Shown: positions 42,775 through 54,312 of the stretch, piece by piece
Numbering within the stretch: position 1 is the stretch's first letter
How the letters are laid out: each line of letters starts with the position of its first letter
Translations under genes and position numbers: made by a program
Assembly (NCBI GenBank): GCA_038380435.1
Contig: JAWZYU010000024.1
Coordinates: forward strand, 51,980,613 to 52,044,612
Length of the DNA stretch: 64,000 nucleotides
Source of the DNA: Ryuthela nishihirai
Lineage: Eukaryota > Arthropoda > Arachnida > Araneae > Heptathelidae
Direction of reading: 5' to 3'
Notes under the pieces: model-generated
The model's input: only the letters and a program-made list of their open reading frames with translations
The model's database searches: none
What the model was told of the DNA's origin: nothing

Positions 42775-43850
42775 TCAGTTGAGTTATTTTAACTGCGAAC
42801 TGCACTTTTTTTTTTTGCACACAATGGCCTAAATATCCAGGTCACATGAACCCCAAGTACTCAGAGTTGGTCAGAGAAAGGATAGACATTGAACAGCTGT
42901 TAGGAAACGGAAGCCTCCAGTGCAGGCATCCCGTGAGTTCTGAAACGTAAACAGGATATGATTCTCTTGCACACGGAACCACTTCTTAAGATTCCATCCG
43001 AGGACGATGCTCCCTTTCTCCAAGGGGGCGGGGGTGGCTCAGTCGGTAGCGTGCCAGGCTCGTAATCTGTAGTTCCCAGGTTCGAGTCCCAGCTGGGTCA
43101 GCGTTGAGATTTATCTCCGCAAAATTCCCCGCCCTGCCCACGATCAGTAGGGGACACCGATGGGCTTGGAAAGGCCGCCGTCCGTCGGATGGGACGTTAA
43201 GCTGTGGCACCGTGTACGGGAGAGCCATACCCTGTGCACGTTAAAGAACACGCTGGATGGCCTTGAGGGGCTACCATCTGCCTCCCAACAGCTGTTTCAG
43301 TGGGTCTCCTCCCTCAACCTTCTCTGAGCCTTCGGGGTCCATGTGGCCTGGCCATTTAGCCCATGGTGTGCAAAAAAGTGCCGCTCGGAGGTAAAACAAC
43401 CCAACGTTAAAGAACACGCTAGATGGCCTTGACGGGAGGCTACCATCTCTCTCCCAACAGCTGTTCCAGTGGGTCCCCTCCCCCAACCTTCTCTGAGCCT
43501 TCGGGATCATGTGACCTGGCCATTTAGCCCATGGTGTGCAAAAAAGTGCCGCTCAGAGGTAAAACAACCCAACGTTAAAGAACACGCTGGATGGCCTTGA
43601 CGGGAGGCTACCATCTGTCTCCCAACAGCTGTTCCAGTGGGTCCCCTCCCCCAACCTTCTCTGAGCCTTCGGGATCCATGTGACCTGGCCATTTAGCCCA
43701 TGGTGTGCAAAAAAGTGCCGCTCAGAGGTAAAACAACCCAATCCAACCCTTTCTCCAAGAGAACAAAGGAAGGATTAGCGGAAAAAATCTCAAAACAGAC
43801 AGTAGAGACTCAAACCTGGGAAGGAGTCTGAGACACAAACTGAGCCCCAT
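42775..43850 (-). mobile_element. Old SINE-A copy split by a younger SINE-A
   Basis: Diverged minus-strand SINE-A in two parts, 42775-43011 (tail and body) and about 43760-43850 (head: GAGACTCAAACCTGGGAAGG, GACACAAACTGAGCC). The parts join across a 13-bp duplication created by the inserted SINE. Confidence 0.75.
43025..43746 (+). mobile_element. SINE-A variant with three tandem 3' modules, nested
   Basis: Plus-strand SINE-A flanked by CCCTTTCTCCAAG at 43012-43024 and 43747-43759. The head and body are followed by the 3' module three times (ending near 43405, 43573 and 43746), each restart at GTTAAAGAACACGCT. Because the duplication encloses the whole 722-bp array, the triplicated form inserted as one unit, or was made during insertion. 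Confidence 0.95.
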
Positions 43851-45340
43851 CAAGAAGCATTTGAATAAAAAGTAATTGTTATGAATAAACTAAAAGTTGT
43901 GTCCCCAAAGATAAACTGCCAACTTCGTGACTCCAAAAGTTCATCAACCGAGTCATTCAATTCCCGCCAGATCTTTCTAATAATTGGCAGCCTAACTGAA
44001 TTTCGAATTATTGCAATGAACAGGTGATCTTTTCCCGCACAGAGATAGATCAGCGTCGAGTTTAAAGCGTCAGCAAATATTGATAGTGTGATTATGAATC
44101 GATCTTCGCGAACTGAACCGTGTCAGTTAACTAAAGTCGGATGATCCTCTATCAAGTGCTGACACGTGGCTTGCCTGCCTCTAACTGCATCTAGGATGTT
44201 GTTTGCTACTCGGGAATTTCCGAGCACTTAAATTCTCACGGCAGTAACTGCTCTCTGAGGATTGAGTCTTCATCCACTAGGAGGAGGGAGGGAAGACATT
44301 GTTTGCCTTCGTCTGGTGGAGAGAGGAATGTATCTCCACCTCTCCCCCCCTCCCTCCCTGTTCATTGACTCCCGCCAAATGAACATTAGCGATCGCTCTT
44401 TTGGCGAAAGAAGAAACCATCCATTCTCCACGGAAACAAGTTTAGTATGCTGACGAGATCATTACTTTCTTCGGCAAATAAAGTCTGTTCGGAAGGGATG
44501 CAGATCCATTCCATGGGAGGAGAGGATGGTGATGTCGATGGAAGTAGTATCTCCTGCATCCTCCACAACCGTCATCACAACCAGCATCAGATGAAGTGGC
44601 CATCCATACTGTATCATCTATCTCGATGGAGAAACCGAAACCACCAGGGGATGGCACACCCTTGCTCATCGATTGTCTCACTTAATCTGACGAGAAAGAG
44701 AAGGTCCTTAACCCTCTCTTCCTCTCTTTCCTCCTCCTCTTCTTCTCCCCACACGTCTGGCTTATAATGATGAACGGAATGTGGTTGCCATGGGTACGAG
44801 AAGTCTCGTCTCCTGCATCAGCCTCTCTCTCGCTGTATGTGATCACTGGCTGCCTTTTCTGCAGTTTCAGACATTGCCACTTTTAGATGCAAATTCAGGA
44901 TTGGCTCCTATTTGTCAGCGTGATGATGATGATGATGCTCTACAGCATCTATTGAAGGAGGAGAGATGATGTGGGAAGCAATCGGTCAAAAGTAAACAGA
45001 TATTTATCGAATACGTGCGCTGTAAGTTTGGGGCAACATTTATTATCTCTTAATGAGTTTCCGAATTGATTGAATTGCAGCAATTATATTTAACTCAAAA
45101 GCTTTTGTTGGTTGTAGTGTCGTTATGGATAATAGGAATCACAGATCATTTCATTTGTTTATATTAACTTCGTTTCAATATTTTGCGATTGGTTGTGGCC
45201 TAAACAATTTTTAATTAAATTTTAGAAAAGAGCTATGAATATACTTCAAATATATATATATCTTAAAACTTCATAGTCTCATAAGGAATTTTGCTTCTCT
45301 CGCAATATCACTGCTTCTGACATTATGAAATACCCAATTT
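43851..45340. other. Unassigned sequence
   Basis: About 1.5 kb without a convincing gene. Contains GAGGAGGGAGGG / CTCCCTCC low complexity around 44280-44360 and CTCCTCCTCTTCTTC around 44720-44750. Open frames at 44262-44969 overlap each other on both strands, with no domain I recognise. Confidence 0.4.
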
Positions 45341-45344
45341 TCAT

Positions 45345-47850
45345 TTTCTTAATAGAGTTTCGTATGAAATGTCAAAAGCGATGAATTTCTTATCAAAGGT
45401 GACGAGTTTCGTATGAAATGTCAAAGGCGATGAATTTCTTATCAAAGGTGACGAGTTTCGTATGAAATGTCAAAGGCGATGAATTTCTTATCAAAGGTGA
45501 CGAGTTTCGTATGAAATGTCAAAGGCGATGAATTTCTTATCAAAGGTGACGAGTTTCGTATGAAGTGTCAAAGGGAGTTTCGTATGAAATGTCAAAGGCG
45601 ATGAATTTCTTATCAAAGGTGACGAGTTTCGTATGAAATGTCAAAGGCGATGAATTTCTTATCAAAGGTGACGAGTTTCGTATGAAATGTCAAAAGCGAT
45701 GAATTTCTTATCAAAGGTGACGAGTTTCGTATGAAGTGTCAAAGGCGATGAATTTCTTATCAAAGGTGACGAGTTTCGTATGAAATGTCAAAGGCGATGA
45801 ATTTCTTATCAAAGGTGACGAGTTTCGTATGAAATGTCAAAGGCGATGAATTTCTTATCAAAGGTGATGAGTTTCGTATGAAATGTCAAAGGCGATGAAT
45901 TTCTTATCAAAGGTGATGAGTTTCGTATGAAGTGTCAAAGGGAGTTTCGTATGAAATGTCAAAGGCGATGAATTTCTTATCAAAGGTGATGAGTTTCGTA
46001 TGAAGTGTCAAAGGCGATGAATTTCTTATCAAAGCTGATGAGTTTCGTATGAAGTGTCAAAGGCGATGAATTTCTTATCAAAGGTGATGAGTTTCGTATG
46101 AAGTGTCAAAGGCGATGAATTTCTTATCGAAGGTGATGAGTTTCGTATGAAGTGTCAAAGGCGATGAATTTCTTATCAAAGGTGATGAGTTTCGTATGAA
46201 GTGTCAAAGGCGATGAATTTCTTATCAAAGGTGACGAGTTTCGTATGAAGTGTCAAAGGCGATGAATTTCTTATCAAAGGTGACGAGTTTCGTATGAAAT
46301 GTCAAAGGCGATGAATTTCTTATCAAAGGTGATGAGTTTCGTATGAAATGTCAAAGGCGATGAATTTCTTATCAAAGGTGATGAGTTTCGTATGAAATGT
46401 CAAAGGCGTTGAATTTCTTATCAAAGGTGATGAGTTTCGTATGAAATGTCAAAAGCGATGAATTTCTTATCAAAGGTGACGAGTTTCGTATGAAGTGTCA
46501 AAGGCGATGAATTTCTTATCAAAGGTGACGAGTTTCGTATGAAGTGTCAAAGGCGATGAATTTCTTATCAAAGGTGACGAGTTTCGTATGAAGTGTCAAA
46601 GGCGATGGAATTTCTTATCAAAGGTGACGAGTTTCGTATGAAATGTCAAAGGCGATGAATTTCTTATCAAAGGTGATGAGTTTCGTATGAAATGTCAAAG
46701 GCGATCAATTTCTTATCAAAGGTGATGAGTTTCGTATGAAATGTCAAAGGCGTTGAATTTCTTATCAAAGGTGATGAGTTTCGTATGAAATGTCAAAGGC
46801 GATGGATTTCTTTTCAAAGGTGATGAGTTTTGTTTGAAATGTCGAAGGCGATGAATTTCTTTCAATTCCTCGCCTCAAATACCTCTTATCAAAGGTGATG
46901 AGTTTCGTATGAAATGTCAAAGGTGATAAATGTCTTGTGAGCGAATAAAGGCGATAAATTTCTTATGAAAGATCAAAGGTGAGGCATTTCATACGAAATG
47001 TGAAAGGTGAATTTCGTGTGAAAAGTCAAAGGTGATAATTTGCATGTAAAGTCAAAGGCGATGAATTTGATGAAAAGACAAAGGTGATGGATTTTGTATA
47101 AAATGTTGAATGTGATGAATTACGTATAAAATGTCGAAGGTGGTGGATTTTGTATAAAATGCCAAAGATTGACGAGTTTCGTATGAAAAGTCAAAGGTGA
47201 TGAATTTCGCATAAAAAGTCAAAGAAGATGAATTTCGCATAAAAAGTCAAAGAAGATGAATTTCGCATGAAAAGTGAAAGAAGATGAATTTCGCATAAAA
47301 AGGTCAAAGAAGATGAATTTCGCATAAAAAGGTCAAAGAAGATGAATTTCGCATAAAAAGTCAAAGAAGATGAATTTCGCATAAAAAGTCAAAGAAGATG
47401 AATTTCGTATGAAAAGTCAAAGGTGACGAGTTTCTTATGAAAGGTCAAAGATAATTATTTTATAGGAAGTGTCAAAGGTGATGATTTTCGTATGAAATGT
47501 CAAAGATAATGAATTTGACATGAAAAGTCAAAGTTGATGAATATCGTATGAAAAGTCAAAGGTGATGAATTTCGTATGAAATGTCAAAGGTGATGAATTT
47601 CTTTCAATTCCTCGCCTCAAATACCTCTTATCAAAGGTGATGAGTTTCGCATGAAAAGTCAAATTTGATAAATTTCGTGTGAAAAGTCAAAGGTCGACGT
47701 GCTTCTCGTGAAAAGTCAAAGGTTGACGAGCTTCGCATGAGAAGTCAAAGGTGATGAATTTCGTATAAAATGTCAAAGGTGATGAATTTCAGATGTATGT
47801 CAAATGTGGTGAATTTCGGATGAAAAGTCAGAGGTGATATTTATGAAGTT
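45345..47850 (+). repeat. 49-bp satellite with decayed flank
   Basis: 45345-46850: about 30 tandem units of 49 bp made of two related halves, GAGTTTCGTATGAAATGTCA (28-bp half) and GATGAATTTCTTATCAAAGG (21-bp half). Variants C/T in GTGA(C/T)GAG and A/G in GAA(A/G)TGTC occur in blocks. 46850-47850: older, irregular units of the same motif, with a fresh local burst of GATGAATTTCGCATAAAAAG (about 28 bp) at 47190-47410. Two copies of a segment CTTTCAATTCCTCGCCTC lie at 46858 and 47600, about 742 bp apart, marking an old larger-scale duplication. Confidence 0.92.
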
Positions 47851-47999
47851 TGAGTGCCAATTTTTCACCTATTATTATGATTGACGTTAGCTACATGGTG
47901 GTGAAAGCATTGGAACTGCGAAATGCTGCATTTTGGAAAGGGAGTGACTCGGCAAGTGCACCAGGTTTCGCATCTTCATCTTCCTGGATTCAAAACCCT

Positions 48000-48190
48000 A
48001 CTGAGCCTGCGTTGAAATTTTCTCCCTGTTTGGCCCTCGGAGTCGGGTGTGACGTTAAGACATTTTACCATCTCCACAAGAGCCGTAGCTGTGCACGTGG
48101 AAGAACTCTCTGCTCTCGGTTCCACGGCTTAACGTCTCATCTGACGGACGGATGCCTTTCCAAGCTTAACAGGTGTCTCCTTCTTAGGGG
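48000..48190 (-). mobile_element. Old SINE-A fragment
   Basis: 48080-48185 matches the minus-strand body (TTCCACGGCTTAACGTCTCA, GACGGACGGATGCC, TTTCCAAGC). The left part also has a plus-strand-like GCGTTGAAATTTTCTCCC at 48010, so two broken copies may be joined. Confidence 0.55.
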
Positions 48191-48423
48191 GAGCAGATTG
48201 GGGATTAACGGTGTATTCCCGGGATGGCCAAAATCTAGCTCTTAAGGGTCTGCAACATTAGTGATATAGCATTAGGTACATCCTTCTAACTGTTATAAAC
48301 AACTGTTATAGAGCCAAACATATTTCCTATCATTTGCAATGGACCACATTACTCTCAGGCAAAAACATTGAGATACTTAGGTTCAAAGGTCATTCGACCA
48401 ATAGGTTAATCTCCATTTTGAAT

Positions 48424-48786
48424 GGGGCGGGGAGTGGCTCAGTCGGTAGCGCGCCAGGCTGGTAATCTGTAGTTTCCAGGTTTGAGTCCCAGTAGGTCAG
48501 CGTTGAGATCTATGCCCGCGGTCAGTAGGGGACACCGATGGGCTTGGAAAGGCCGCCGTCCGTCGGAATGGACGTTAAGCCGTGACTCCGTGTGCGGGAG
48601 AGCCATACCCTGTTCACGTTAAAGAACACGCTGGATGGCCTTGACGGGAGGCTACCATCTGTCTCCTAACAGCTGTTCCAGTGGGTCCCCTCCCCCAACC
48701 TTCTCTGAGCCTTCGGGGTCCATGTGACCTGGCCATTTAGCCCATGGTGTGCAAAAAAGTGCCGCTCAGAGGTAAAACAACCCAAC
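48424..48786 (+). mobile_element. SINE-A copy with internal deletion
   Basis: Plus-strand SINE-A flanked by CCATTTTGAAT at 48413-48423 and 48787-48797. About 25 bp after the head are deleted (GTTGAGATCTATGCCCGCGG). Confidence 0.94.
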
Positions 48787-48797
48787 CCATTTTGAAT

Positions 48798-49768
48798 CCT
48801 TAATAACTCAGAAATGAAATAAACTCAAAGAACCAATTTTTTAAATAAATTCTTTCTTACACTTATAAACGTCAGGATTATTTACTTTAACGGTTCAATT
48901 TGTAACTAGGAAAATCTAGGACTGTCTTGAAAATACCAGGCCGGATCTAGGAAAAGCCAAGGGGCCATTGCCCCCTCTCTTACTCTACCCCACCCCTTAA
49001 GAATGCTAATCTTAACAAAAACAAGCATATGTATATTACAAGCATTTTTTTAAAGAAATTTTTTTAAATATCACTAAAATGATGACAAACGTTTCATACT
49101 GGAGAGGAGATCTAGTCTGTCTAAAAAGAGAGAAAAGCGTTAAATTAGAAGTTATTGAACTTGGTGAGAAGCAGCAGATATCCATCAAAGCACCTGGACT
49201 CTAAAATCGATGCTTAGAAACAATTCGTGCCTACAACGATAAAATTAAGGCAAGTGCTAAAAGTGCAACACTTTTAAGTACCACTAAGGTGAAACAAACG
49301 CAGCCAAACGTAATGAAAAGTATCTAATGATTTACTAAACATCTGGACGTAACATCAAAGTCAAAAGAACAAGTCTTTAAATCTGAAGGCTATAAAGGAA
49401 AAGACCAGAAGCTTGTATGAATATTTGGGGACAGCTGAACCCAATTGCAAGTAATTCAAGCCCATTTAATACAAGTCATGTGCAGCTTGAAAACTTTAAA
49501 TCACTTTGCAGCTAAAATAATGGGAAAACGACAGTCGAAGAGCTGCTAGAGTTGATACTGAAACAGCTGACAGTTCCTTTGCTAGTTTAGCTAGCATTAT
49601 TAAAATATAATCCTGAATAATTTAAATTCATTAGTCGATCATCCTGTCTTCCACCTCTAAATATTTAATCTTCAATCTCTTCATCCTCGCAGGTGATCGA
49701 CAAAATCATACCAGATAATAAAAATCGCCTTGTAATATTTATCTTTCAGTTATTGCTGTGCAGGCATG
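48798..49768. other. Unassigned sequence
   Basis: Nearly 1 kb. The part at 49080-49620 has the look of decayed coding sequence (readable frames broken by several stops, for example KREKSVKLEVIELGEKQQ), but I cannot name a family. It may be an old transposase remnant. Confidence 0.35.
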
Positions 49769-50345
49769 TACAGTTGCTCAAACAAATATCCGAACACTAT
49801 GGTTGATTACAGAATTCAGAAAAAATATCTGGCAACGATTTTTTTAGAAATTAGTGATCTGGCAACCTTCGTGTCACGTGATTACAGATTTCAGGAAAAA
49901 TATCTGGAGCGTGTACAGCAACTGTACACGCTCCAGTTTGCTGTAAACGGTAACTGCACACGCTCAATATTTCCGTGAGTGAGCCCACACGATCTAGGTC
50001 TTTGTGAGCTCACACGATCCAATGTGATGTGAACATTAACCGCAACCGCTCCAGTTTGCTGTGAACGGTAACTGCACACGCTCAATATTTCCGTGAGTGA
50101 GCCCACACGATCCAGGTCTTTGTGAGCTCACACGATCCAATGTGCTGTGAACATTAACCGCAACCGCTCCAGTTTGCTGTGAACGGTAACTGCACACGCT
50201 CCATATTCATTGCATTATATATTCAAACGCATTATATATATTAAAAAATATCCGAACACTATGGTTGATTACAGAATTCAGAACAAATATCTGGCAACGA
50301 TTTTTTTTAGAAATTAGTGATCTGGCAACCTTCGTGTCACGTGAC
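49769..50345 (+). mobile_element. MITE-P copy, long variant, broken at the hairpin centre
   Basis: The left end is TA plus CAGTTGCTCAAACAAATATC. It contains the hairpin module and two copies of the GATC(T/C)AGGTCTTTGTGAGCTC segment shared with the copy at 6338. A second arm starts at 50252 and stops at CACGTGAC (50338-50345), exactly the centre of the palindrome, where a tandem array begins. Confidence 0.85.
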
Positions 50346-50670
50346 AAAAAATAGTATTTTAAAAAAGAATGACATTTCTCTATTTCGGAAATATCAGAAA
50401 ATAATTAAGTTTCTTTAAAAAATAATATCTATAAAGAATACCATTTCTCTATTTCGGAAATGTCATAAAATAGTATCTTAAGTTTCTTTAAAAAAATAAT
50501 TAAAAAAAGAATGGCCCTTCTCTCTTTCGGAAATATCAGAATATAGTATTTTAATTTCTTTAGAAAAATAATATTAAAAAAAAAGAATATCATATCTCTC
50601 TTTTCCGCAGCATCAGGAAATAATATTTTAAGATTTTTTTTTAGAAAAATAACATTTGCAAAAGAATTTC
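50346..50670 (+). repeat. AT-rich tandem repeat, about 70-75 bp period
   Basis: Four diverged units marked by TTTCTCTATTTCGGAAAT near 50374, 50444, 50518 and 50592, with AGTTTCTTTAAAAAATAATA between them. The array starts at the broken MITE end. Confidence 0.7.
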
Positions 50671-51156
50671 TCTATGGCAAAAAGGACAATAATTAATACT
50701 TTGAACTATAAAACGGACCACAAGAATTAATTTTTGCAGAATTGTATTTTAGTGCATTTAATTGTTACTTTATTATGCATTGTTACTAATTTCTTCCTTT
50801 TAAAATTTCTTACTATTTAATAATTGTTGAACATGACTTTAAATTTCTTCTCTGAAAATTCCTGTTTTGATATATCTGTAATGTGTTTTTTCAGAAAAAA
50901 CAGACCTCGAAAAGTGGAATTTCCTTTATAAGTTTTAAGGGCTATAACATTCTTTAAGAATTACAGTTAAATTTTTATAATACTCTTAATATCCTTTATT
51001 TTTTTTTCATTATGTTAAAAATATTTTATATATCTAAAAACAAATTGCACAATAAACAATACAAAACATATTCTTTCTTAAGCTAGTGTCAAAATATCAA
51101 TGTAGTTTCACTAACACTACATGAGAATTATTTAACGTAAGTTTATTATTAACCGG
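50671..51156. other. Unassigned AT-rich sequence
   Basis: AT-rich, no gene or repeat recognised. Confidence 0.4.
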
Positions 51157-51365
51157 TACAGTCGCTCAAAAAAAATCCGAACACTATGGTTGATTACAGA
51201 ATTTAGAAAAAATATCTGGAAACGATTTTTTTAAATTACTGAACTGGCAACCTTCGTGACACGAAGGTTGCCAAATCACTAATTTCTAAAAAAAAATCGT
51301 TGCCTGATATTTTTTCTGAATTCTGTAATCAACCATAGTGTTCGGATATTTTTTGAGCGACTGTA
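51157..51365. mobile_element. MITE-P compact palindrome copy
   Basis: Complete minimal element of 209 bp: TA, CAGTCGCTC end, about 95-bp arms around CCTTCGTGACACGAAGG, and GAGCGACTGTA. The hairpin centre lacks part of the CACGTG core. Confidence 0.92.
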
Positions 51366-51872
51366 CTTTCCAATGTAACTGCTCCAAAAACAAGACAAAA
51401 TCTTTAACATTCGTAATTTCTTTATTTTAAAAAAGTTTCCATTTGTTGTTCTTTTTAATTCTCTTATTTTTCATTGCTATATTAATCAGAATTATCCATA
51501 TGCCACTCGACAGAGCTGATTATTTTTAGCAAAAAAAATCGTGAGTTTAAACAAAATTGATCTTATTTTAGAATTGTTTAGGTGAAAAGAACACCAGAAT
51601 TCTTTCCCTCGATTCTTGAAGATCAGCTAAGGGAAACTCAGCACAAGATTTTCCCTTCCACTTTTGTTTTTTGGCTAACTTGTTTTCCGTTTTTACTTGT
51701 CTGTTAGTTGATATTTTTTATCTTCTGAGTTTTTTTCCCTCCAAAATATGCCAATTGATGTCATTGAATGTTGTGCAAAGTGTCGTTAACTCTAATCCAA
51801 TGTGTAATCACAGAAACATCCATTTGCTTCTATATCACGACTCTTATAAAACTAGTGATAGATACGTGAACT
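51366..51872. other. Unassigned AT-rich sequence
   Basis: No gene or repeat recognised. Confidence 0.4.
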
Positions 51873-52190
51873 GTGAACTTTAAAAATCCAAGCTGCGAGC
51901 TTCAAAATCGTGAATTTTTTACTACCTCCGACTCCCCAATCCTCTTCCTGGACAAAATCCATTCTCTAAAACTCATTAAAAAAAGTGAACTTCAAAATCG
52001 TGATTTTTTTACTACCTCCCCCTCCCCAATCCTCTTCCTGGACAAAATCCATTCTCTGAAACTCATTAAAAAAAAGTGAACTTCAAAATCGTGATTTTTT
52101 TACTACCTCCCTCTCCCCAATCCTCTTCCTGGACAAAATCCATTCTCTAAAACTCATTAAAAAAAGTGAACTTCAAAATCGTGATTTTGA
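51873..52190 (+). repeat. About 91-bp tandem repeat, 3-4 units
   Basis: Units begin GTGAACTTCAAAATCGTGA at 51985, 52076 and 52166, with a diverged one near 51885, and contain CCTCTTCCTGGACAAAATCC. Weak remnants continue around 52190 and 52520-52600. Confidence 0.85.
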
Positions 52191-52261
52191 CTGTCCCTTT
52201 TTCTGGACTCAATCCATTCTTTATGACTCATAAAACAAGCTGAAAGGTTCAAACTCGTGAT

Positions 52262-52505
52262 TTTTGTTTTCACTACATATTTTCACTCTATATTTTGATT
52301 GCATATTTTTACTCTATATTTTATTTTATTGCGTATTTTCACTCTATATTTTATTTGATTTCATATTTTCACTCTATATTTTATTTTATTGCGTATTTTC
52401 ACTCTATATTTTATTTTATTGCATATTTTCACTCTATAGTTTATTTGATTGCATATTTTCACTCTATATTTTATTTCATTGTATATTTTCACTGTATACT
52501 TTCAC
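52262..52505 (+). repeat. About 30-bp AT-rich tandem repeat
   Basis: Seven or so units of TTTTCACTCTATATTTTATT plus TGATTGCATA. Tyr/Phe/Ile-rich frames on it are repeat shadows. Confidence 0.85.
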
Positions 52506-53063
52506 TGATTCTGCCCCCTTAGTGAACAAAATCCATTCTTTAATACTCATTAAAAATATGAATTTCAAAATCGTTATTTCGGCTGTCTTTCTTATTGGAC
52601 ATAATCCATTCTTTTATTTCGATTTTGACCCTATCTGAATAAAATTCATTGTCTAAATTTGCATTTTTACCTTCCGGACAAACTAAGTTGCATTGTTTTC
52701 TCTCTATGAAAGCTTTCTTTTCACACAAAGGTCAAAATGGTCAGGTCACTAGGACCCCCAAACTCTCAGAAATGAATCAAGAAAGGCATGGCCAGCCCAG
52801 CAACACAAGCATTCCAAAAGGTCACTTGGGGCGGAAAAGTGGCATTCTAGACTTTATTAAGTTATTTATCGATGCTCTTGCTCTAATTTCAGTTCAAAAT
52901 AAAACTATACCATGAATTTAAAATGCTAAACTCTTCATAAAACTTTGTGAGCACAGCAGTTTTCAAACCTTATTATTAATGTGATTTGGCTTAGCATTTT
53001 GTTTCAAATGCGAAATCAGAAATATAAAATCAGAGCAACAAAAATGGCAAAATTGTTTGAGAT
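52506..53063 (-). mobile_element. Mostly unassigned, with an old SINE-A 3' fragment
   Basis: 52715-52775 resembles the minus-strand SINE-A 3' region (TTCACACAAAGGTCAAAATG, GTCAGGTCACTAGGACCCCC). The rest of the interval shows nothing. Confidence 0.4.
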
Positions 53064-53079
53064 TAAAAAAAAAAATGGG

Positions 53080-53546
53080 TTGGATTGGGTTGTTTTACCT
53101 CTGAGCGGCACTTTTTTGCACACCATGGGCTAAATGGCCAGGTCACATGGACCCCGAAGGCTCAGAGAAGGTTGGGGTAGGGGACCCACTGGAACAGCTG
53201 TTGGGATACAGATGGTAGTCTCCCGTCAAGGCCATCCAGCCTGTTCTTTAACGTTGGGTTGTTTTACCTATGAGCGGCGCTTTTTTGAACACCATGGGCT
53301 AAATGGCCAGGTCACATGGACCCCGAAGGCTCAGAGAAGGTTGGAGGAGGGGACCCACTGGAACAGCTGTTGGGAGACAGATGGTAGCCCTCCAGTCAAG
53401 TCCATCCAGCGTGTTCTTTAACGTGCACAGGGTATGGCTCTCCAGCACACGGGGCCACGGCTTAACGTCCCATCCGACGAACGGTGGCTTTCCAAGCCCA
53501 TCGATGTCCCCTACTGACCGTGGGCAGGGCGGGGAAGTTTGCGGAG
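53080..53546 (-). mobile_element. SINE-A with two tandem 3' modules, 5'-truncated
   Basis: Minus-strand SINE-A flanked by A-run/ATGGG duplications (AAAAAAAAATGGG at left, ending 53079, and 53547-53559). Two 3' modules meet at CGTTCTTTAACG|TTGGGTTG (about 53255), the same junction as at 28789 and 43025. The tRNA-like head is absent, consistent with incomplete reverse transcription. Confidence 0.9.
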
Positions 53547-53729
53547 AAAAAAAAATGGGATGATCGCATTAGGTGTCATGAAATAAAATCACTTGTAATG
53601 GAAAAAAAAGTAAATTAAGTTGAGGTGGAAACAGTTTTTTTACGATAGTGCAAAGATAAAGATACTTGAAGCTGAGAAGGTACATTTACTTGAAAGCGAT
53701 AAAAAGTAAGTTGTTTAAGGCGGCAAAAT

Positions 53730-53920
53730 GTCTTTGGCCAGCGCTCCTGAAAGGAAATCCACTGAACATCTATTAGAAGACAGATAGAATTCTCATGTCA
53801 AGGCCATACACCGTGCTCTTTAACGTGCAGAGAATACGGTCTACTGCATACGGACCACGGCTTAACACTCCGTCTAACGGACATGCGTTTCGAAACCTAT
53901 CGGGGCCTCATTTCTCATAA
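53730..53920 (-). mobile_element. Old SINE-A fragment
   Basis: Diverged minus-strand body: TCAAGGCCATACACCGTGCT, TTAACGTGCAGAGAATACGG, ACCACGGCTTAACACTCCG. Confidence 0.65.
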
Positions 53921-53934
53921 AAACACGGTGAGAT

Positions 53935-54312
53935 TGATTTTACCTCTGAGCAGCACTTTTTTGCACACTATGGGCTAAATGGACAGGTCGCATGGACCCC
54001 GAAGGCTCAGAGAATGTTGGGGGAGGGGACCCACTGGAACAGCTGTTGGGAGACAGATGGTAGCCTCCCGTCAAGGCCATCCAGCGTGATCTTTAACGTG
54101 CACAGGGTATGGCTCTCACACACAAGGGGCCACGGCTTAACGTCCCATCCGACGGACGGCGGCCTGTTCCAAGCCATCGGTGTCCCCTACTGACCATGGG
54201 CAGAGCGGAGAATTTTGCGGAGATAAAACTCAACGCTGACCCAGCTGGGACTCGAACCTGGGAACTACAGATTATGAGTCTGGCGCCCTACCGACTGAGC
54301 CACCCCCACTCC
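53935..54312 (-). mobile_element. SINE-A copy
   Basis: Minus-strand near-full-length SINE-A with imperfect flanks AAACACGGTGAG and AAACATGGTAAG. The 3' tail is reduced to ATTGATTTTACC. Confidence 0.88.

Noticed and set aside
44262..44969. Cluster of overlapping short frames on both strands
   Set aside because: CT/GA-rich low-complexity sequence. No domain, splice site or homologous repeat supports a gene.
49080..49620. Transposase or kinase pseudogene
   Set aside because: The stretch looks like decayed coding sequence, but no motif is clear enough to name a family.
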